From: Oryzias latipes
Taxonomy: Eukaryota; Chordata; Actinopteri; Beloniformes; Adrianichthyidae
Length of the DNA: 64,000 nt
Direction: 5' to 3'
Assembly (NCBI RefSeq): GCF_002234675.1
Contig: NC_019866.2
Location: forward strand, 19,575,311 to 19,639,310
Shown here piece by piece: positions 60,425-64,000 of the stretch. The notes below the pieces were generated by a model, which searched no databases, was not told the origin of the DNA, and was given only the letters and a program-made list of their open reading frames with translations. The translations under genes and the position numbers were made by a program. Numbering within the stretch: the stretch's first letter is position 1; each line of letters starts with the position of its first letter.

Positions 60425-61030
60425 GATTAGTGTTTACTGATGACATGACACAGGACAGAAGCAGCCCAATGAATTCTGAGGTGTTCAGAGACATACTGTC
60501 TGTGCAGTTCCAGGTGAATGCAGCCAAACTGATTGGGCGGCGTTTCATAATACAGGTGGACAACGACCCAAAACATACAGCCAAAGCAACTCAGGAGTTT
60601 ATTGTTTACTGAAGTTTATTTGAAGACTAAACTTCAGACAGAAAGGCCCACAAACAAACAGCAACTGAAAGCCGCTGCAGTGAAGGCCTGGCAGAGCATT
60701 CAGAAGGAGAAAACCCAGCATCTGGTGATGTCCATGAGTTCAAGACTTCGGGCTGTCATTGGCAACAAAGGGTTTTCAACCAAATATTAGTAATGACCAT
60801 TTTGTTTTCACTTATTTCATTTGTCCAATTACTTACGAGCCCATGAAATGAAGGGATTGTGTTTAAAAAATACTTTAGTGTTTTACATTTTTATGCAATC
60901 TTTTTGTTCAACCCATGGAATAAAAGCTGAAAATCTGGACTTCAATGGCATCTGAGTTGTTTTATTTAAAATTCACTGTGGTAATGTACAGATACAATTA
61001 AAAAGAATGTGTCTCTGTCCACATATTTAT
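60425..61030 (+). pseudogene. Tc1-like transposon, C-terminal piece and right end
   Basis: FIIQVDNDPKHTAKATQEF carries the second catalytic Asp. An internal deletion removes the SPDLNPIE block, then RPTNKQQLKAAAVKAWQSIQ and LRAVIGNKGFSTKY end the transposase at 60790. The 3' non-coding sequence runs to the Tc1-like end CTGTCCACATATTTATG near 61030. Confidence 0.8.
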
Positions 61031-61588
61031 GTCTCACTTAAATAAAATTAATAAAAACAAATATAAAAATAAGAAAGGACACAAGGCTAAAGCATGTCAC
61101 CGAAAACAGTGGAGCAGTCTGTGTAAGAGTGGCACACATCGAGACTCAAAATGCAGACGACAACAACAACAAGATTATTATTTTTATGGTGCAGTTTCTC
61201 ATTCTGTCCTCTTTTCTCATCTACTTCCACCCTTCCTCTCTTCTCTATTCTTGATTATTATTCATCGTTTAGCTCTCCATGCCTCTGTTTGGTGCAGTGC
61301 AATTCATGTACTGTCCCTCTTTTCCTCTCCCCTCCTGGGGAGTGGGATTGCTTCCAGATTCCAGTTGGCTCATCCATGCTCCTGTACCTGACCGTGTACC
61401 TCGTCTTTGGCTCGCCTCTACTACTGCTCCTACGCCTGGCTATGGATCCTGCCTCTGGCTCGTCTCTACTCTGTACCTGGCTGTGTACCTCGTCTCTGGC
61501 TCGACTCCGCGCCCCCGGCCGTCCCCCCAACTTTGGCTGGATGAAGCTCGTCTGCTGGACTTTAGATATGTAGTTGTAGAGGTAGATA
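61031..61588. other. Unassigned repeat-like sequence with CTGGCTCGTCT-type repeats
   Basis: From about 61380 to 61545 short imperfect repeats of CCTGGCTGTGTACCTCG, CTCTGGCTCG and similar occur, giving frames without family resemblance. It is probably part of a transposon 5' region; nothing more can be said. Confidence 0.35.
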
Positions 61589-62403
61589 CACTGACCAAAA
61601 ATATAAACGCAACACTTTTGTTATTCCTCCCATTTTTTATGGTATGAACTCAAAGATGTGAAACATTTTCCACATACACAAAATAACCAGTTCTCTGAAA
61701 TATTGTTCACAAATCTGTCTAAATCTGTGATAGTGAGCACTTCTCCTTTGCCAAGACAATCCATCCCACCTTGCAGGTGTGCCATATCAAGATTCTGATT
61801 AGACAGCAGGATTATTGCACAGGTGTGCCTTAGACTGGCCATAAGAAAAGGCCACTCTGAAATCTTCAGTCTTGTTTTATTGAGGGGGTCAGGGGACTCA
61901 GACAACCAGTCAGTATCTGGTGTGACCACCATTTGCCTCATTAAGTGCGACACATCTCCTTCGCATAGAGTTGATTAGGTTGTCTATTGTGGCCTGTGGA
62001 ATGTTGGTCCACTCTTCTTCTATGGCTGTGCGTAGTTGGATGTGGAGGTCTTGGGCTGGTGTGGTTACACATGGTCTGCGGTTGTGAGGCCGGTTGGATG
62101 TGCTGCCAAATTCTCTGAAACGCCTTTGGAGATGGCTTATGGTGGAGAAATGGACATTCACTTCCCTAACAGCTCTGGTGGACATTCCTGCTATCAGCAT
62201 GCCAATTGCACACTCCCTCCAAACTTGTGACATCTGTGGCATTGTGCTGTGTGATACAACTGAAGATTTCAGAGTGGCCTTTTCTTGTGGCCAGTCTAAG
62301 GCACACCTGTGCAATAATCATGCTGTCTAATCAGCATCTTGATATGGCACACCTGCGAGGTGGGATGGATTGTCTTGGCAAAGGAGAAGTGCTCACTATC
62401 ACA
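61589..62403 (-). mobile_element. Internally deleted Tc1-like element with long inverted ends
   Basis: Left end TA-CACTGACCAAAAATATAAACG. The stretch 61735-61880 is inverted at 62258-62403, so each end carries more than 140 bp of inverted repeat. The frame 62314-61910 (minus) has the N-terminal helix-turn-helix part of the transposase (STISHLQRRFREFGSTSNRP) and then jumps to the far end; the catalytic core is deleted. The right terminus is cut by gypsy sequence at about 62404. Confidence 0.82.
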
Positions 62404-62945
62404 CCATCAATGAGCCGGCCGGGTGGCGGGGATGCGGAAGGCGGGTAAAGCTCGCTGTCCTGAACCGGCTTAATCTGTGACACGTGAAATGACGGAAGGA
62501 TCTTGAGAGCCACAGGTAGCCGTAGACGAACATATGAAGGATTGATGACCTTCTTGATGGTGTAGGGACTAATATAACGGGGTGCGAGCTTGCGAGAAGT
62601 GGCATGGATAGGAATGTTCCGCGAGGACAACCAAACCCTCTGACCTGGCTGGTAAGTCGGGCCCACCACCCCGTGACGATTCGCCAAACGGCAGGTACTC
62701 TCCCGGAGGACAGAAGCCGTGGTTTGATGCCAGATGGTTTGGCACCGCTTGAGATGGTCCTCAACCGAGGGCACAGCCACATCCAGTTCTTGCGAGGGAA
62801 ACAGTGGTGGTGGGTACCCGAGGGCGGCCTCGAACGGAGACAAACCTGTGGCGGAGGAAGGGTGAGAGTTATGAGCATACTCCGCCCAGACTAAGTACCT
62901 GGACCAGTCCGTGGAATTTTGGTCAGCGAGGCAGCGAAGGTACAG
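62404..62945 (-). pseudogene. gypsy integrase C-terminal fragment
   Basis: Minus-strand frame with [43 protein letters not shown] and [11 protein letters not shown], the end of a Ty3/gypsy integrase like that of the chromovirus at 38721. Its chromodomain is missing because the copy stops at the Tc1 element. Confidence 0.8.
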
Positions 62946-63150
62946 CACTGGACTGGTTTAAATCTCACCTGGCAGAAAGAACCATGTGTGTCAGCTTGGG
63001 TGGTTTTGAATCTACCTCAACTCAGGTTTCTTATGGGGTTCCACAAGGATCGGTTCTAGGGCCACTTTTGTTCTTTCTGTATCTGTTACCCTTAGGGTCA
63101 ATCTTGAGGAAGCACGGCATTTCTTTTCACTTGTACGCGGATGATACTGC
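62946..63150 (+). pseudogene. L2/CR1-type LINE reverse-transcriptase fragment
   Basis: [39 protein letters not shown] and SFHLYADDTAI are the core palm motifs, including the YADD active site. It is wedged between gypsy integrase (left) and gypsy reverse transcriptase (right), both on the other strand. Confidence 0.82.
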
Positions 63151-63462
63151 TATAGTTCCTAATGAAACGGCGGTAAAAATGAGCAAACCCGAGAAATTGT
63201 TGAAGCTTTCTGCGTGTGGTGGGAGGCTTCCACTGGGAAACTGCTTCGATTTTAACTGGATCAGGGCGAATGCTACCAGCCTCGAAAATATAACCCAAAA
63301 ATGGAATGACGGTTGTGTGAAACTGGCATTTCTCGGCTTTAACAAATAATTGATTTTCAGAAAGCCTTTGCAGAACCTGCCGAACGTGATCTGAGTACTG
63401 ACTGGAATCCTTGGAGTAAAAAAGGATGTTGTCTAAATAGACAAACACGAAAAGGTTAATAA
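63140..63462 (-). pseudogene. gypsy reverse-transcriptase fragment
   Basis: Minus strand: FVYLDNILFYSKDSSQYSDH, where the active-site YLDD has become YLDN, then KAEKCQFHT, RRKLQQFLGFAHFYRRFIRN. RNase H and the first part of integrase, expected next, are absent. Confidence 0.8.
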
Positions 63463-63735
63463 AGGTTAAATGACTTCATGATCTCACTCTGAAGTACCTG
63501 TCTGACCTGCTCCAGGTACATATACCTTTTTGCTAGATAAAGTTAGTCATCTGCAAGACCAAGAGGAACTGAGACGGGACTGAGCCTTTTCAGTGTTTGC
63601 GCCAAATTTCTGGAACCATCAACCTCTATATTTCAGAGAGATGGAATCACTTTGTACTTTTAAATCTGCTCTTAAGACATATTTTTTTTCCATTTGGCTT
63701 TTAATTGAGTTGAAACCCTGATCATAAAATGTATT
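63463..63735 (+). pseudogene. LINE 3' end fragment (L2/CR1-like)
   Basis: Degraded C-terminal coding traces (for example ISGTINLYISERW, then LLLRHIFF) and an AT-rich tail suit the 3' end of the same kind of LINE as at 62946. Confidence 0.5.
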
Positions 63736-64000
63736 GTATGTCTGGGTAGCTCAGTTGGTAAGGTTAAGGACTGTCATGCAGGAATCCAGGGATCAATTCT
63801 CAGGGGGAATGAGCAAGCAAATGGGGAATTACCATCACCCAATGATTGCCCACCTGTGAATGTGCATGAATAATTCCAGTGATCAACAGAGTAGCTGTAG
63901 CAGTTAATTTGCAGCCATGCCTCTGTCAGTCTGCTCCAGGGCAGCTGTAGCTACAACAGTAGCTTATCATCACCAAGTATGAATGAGGAGTGAATGATTA
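63736..64000 (+). mobile_element. tRNA-derived SINE, cut by the window edge
   Basis: TGGGTAGCTCAGTTGGTAAG (A box), GGGATCAATTCTC (B box), then the body found at 43079-43545, up to AAGTATGAATGAGGAGTGAATGATTA at the window end. It is not a tRNA gene because the cloverleaf is lost. Confidence 0.82.

Overview
The window is a piece of a teleost fish chromosome. Spliced vertebrate genes with GT-AG introns (kif3a, pick1, a prototype galectin), a fish-type very large interferon-inducible GTPase gene, and an AT-rich background full of Tc1/mariner, hAT, piggyBac-like, Ty3/gypsy, L1/L2-like and tRNA-SINE copies all point the same way. I cannot name the species; a percomorph such as a medaka-like fish is a guess.

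Layout. (1) 1-26.5 kb is the gene-bearing part. The last seven coding exons of kif3a (+, 1784-4624) converge on a complete twelve-coding-exon pick1 (-, 14170-7498). A four-coding-exon galectin follows (+, 16456-18702). Between kif3a and pick1 lie a 28S-rRNA-derived fragment and a chimeric scrap joining a pick1 3'-end copy to a galectin exon-3 copy. An element of about 1.2 kb with a perfect 10-bp target duplication sits right upstream of the pick1 promoter. A 1.9-kb palindromic (foldback) element with a GC- and CpG-rich core lies at 22.5-24.4 kb. (2) 26.5-32 kb is one giant exon of a VLIG/GVIN-type GTPase (-), with a tandem internal duplication of 263 residues. (3) 32.5-64 kb is almost wholly transposable elements, often nested: an L1-like LINE broken by a chromodomain gypsy element and a piggyBac-type MITE; a hAT-like MITE broken by a SINE; an apparently intact 10.4-kb gypsy retrotransposon (43727-54115) with open gag and pol, a textbook -1 frameshift site and a younger hAT-like element in one LTR; then fragments of L2/CR1-like, L1-like, copia, gypsy, endogenous retrovirus and Tc1 elements.

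How the parts work together. KIF3A is a kinesin-2 motor for cilia and axonal transport, PICK1 a PDZ-BAR trafficking adaptor, the galectin a secreted or cytosolic beta-galactoside lectin, and the VLIG protein an interferon-type immune GTPase. They share no pathway; what links them is location. The strongest leads are structural: the palindromic CpG-rich element, the 10-bp-TSD element with paired YY1-like motifs beside the pick1 promoter, the pick1/galectin chimeric duplicate, the gypsy element whose right junction carries a second copy of its own host flank, and the mutually interleaved LINE and gypsy pieces at 62.4-63.7 kb. All calls come from reading the sequence; no database search was run.
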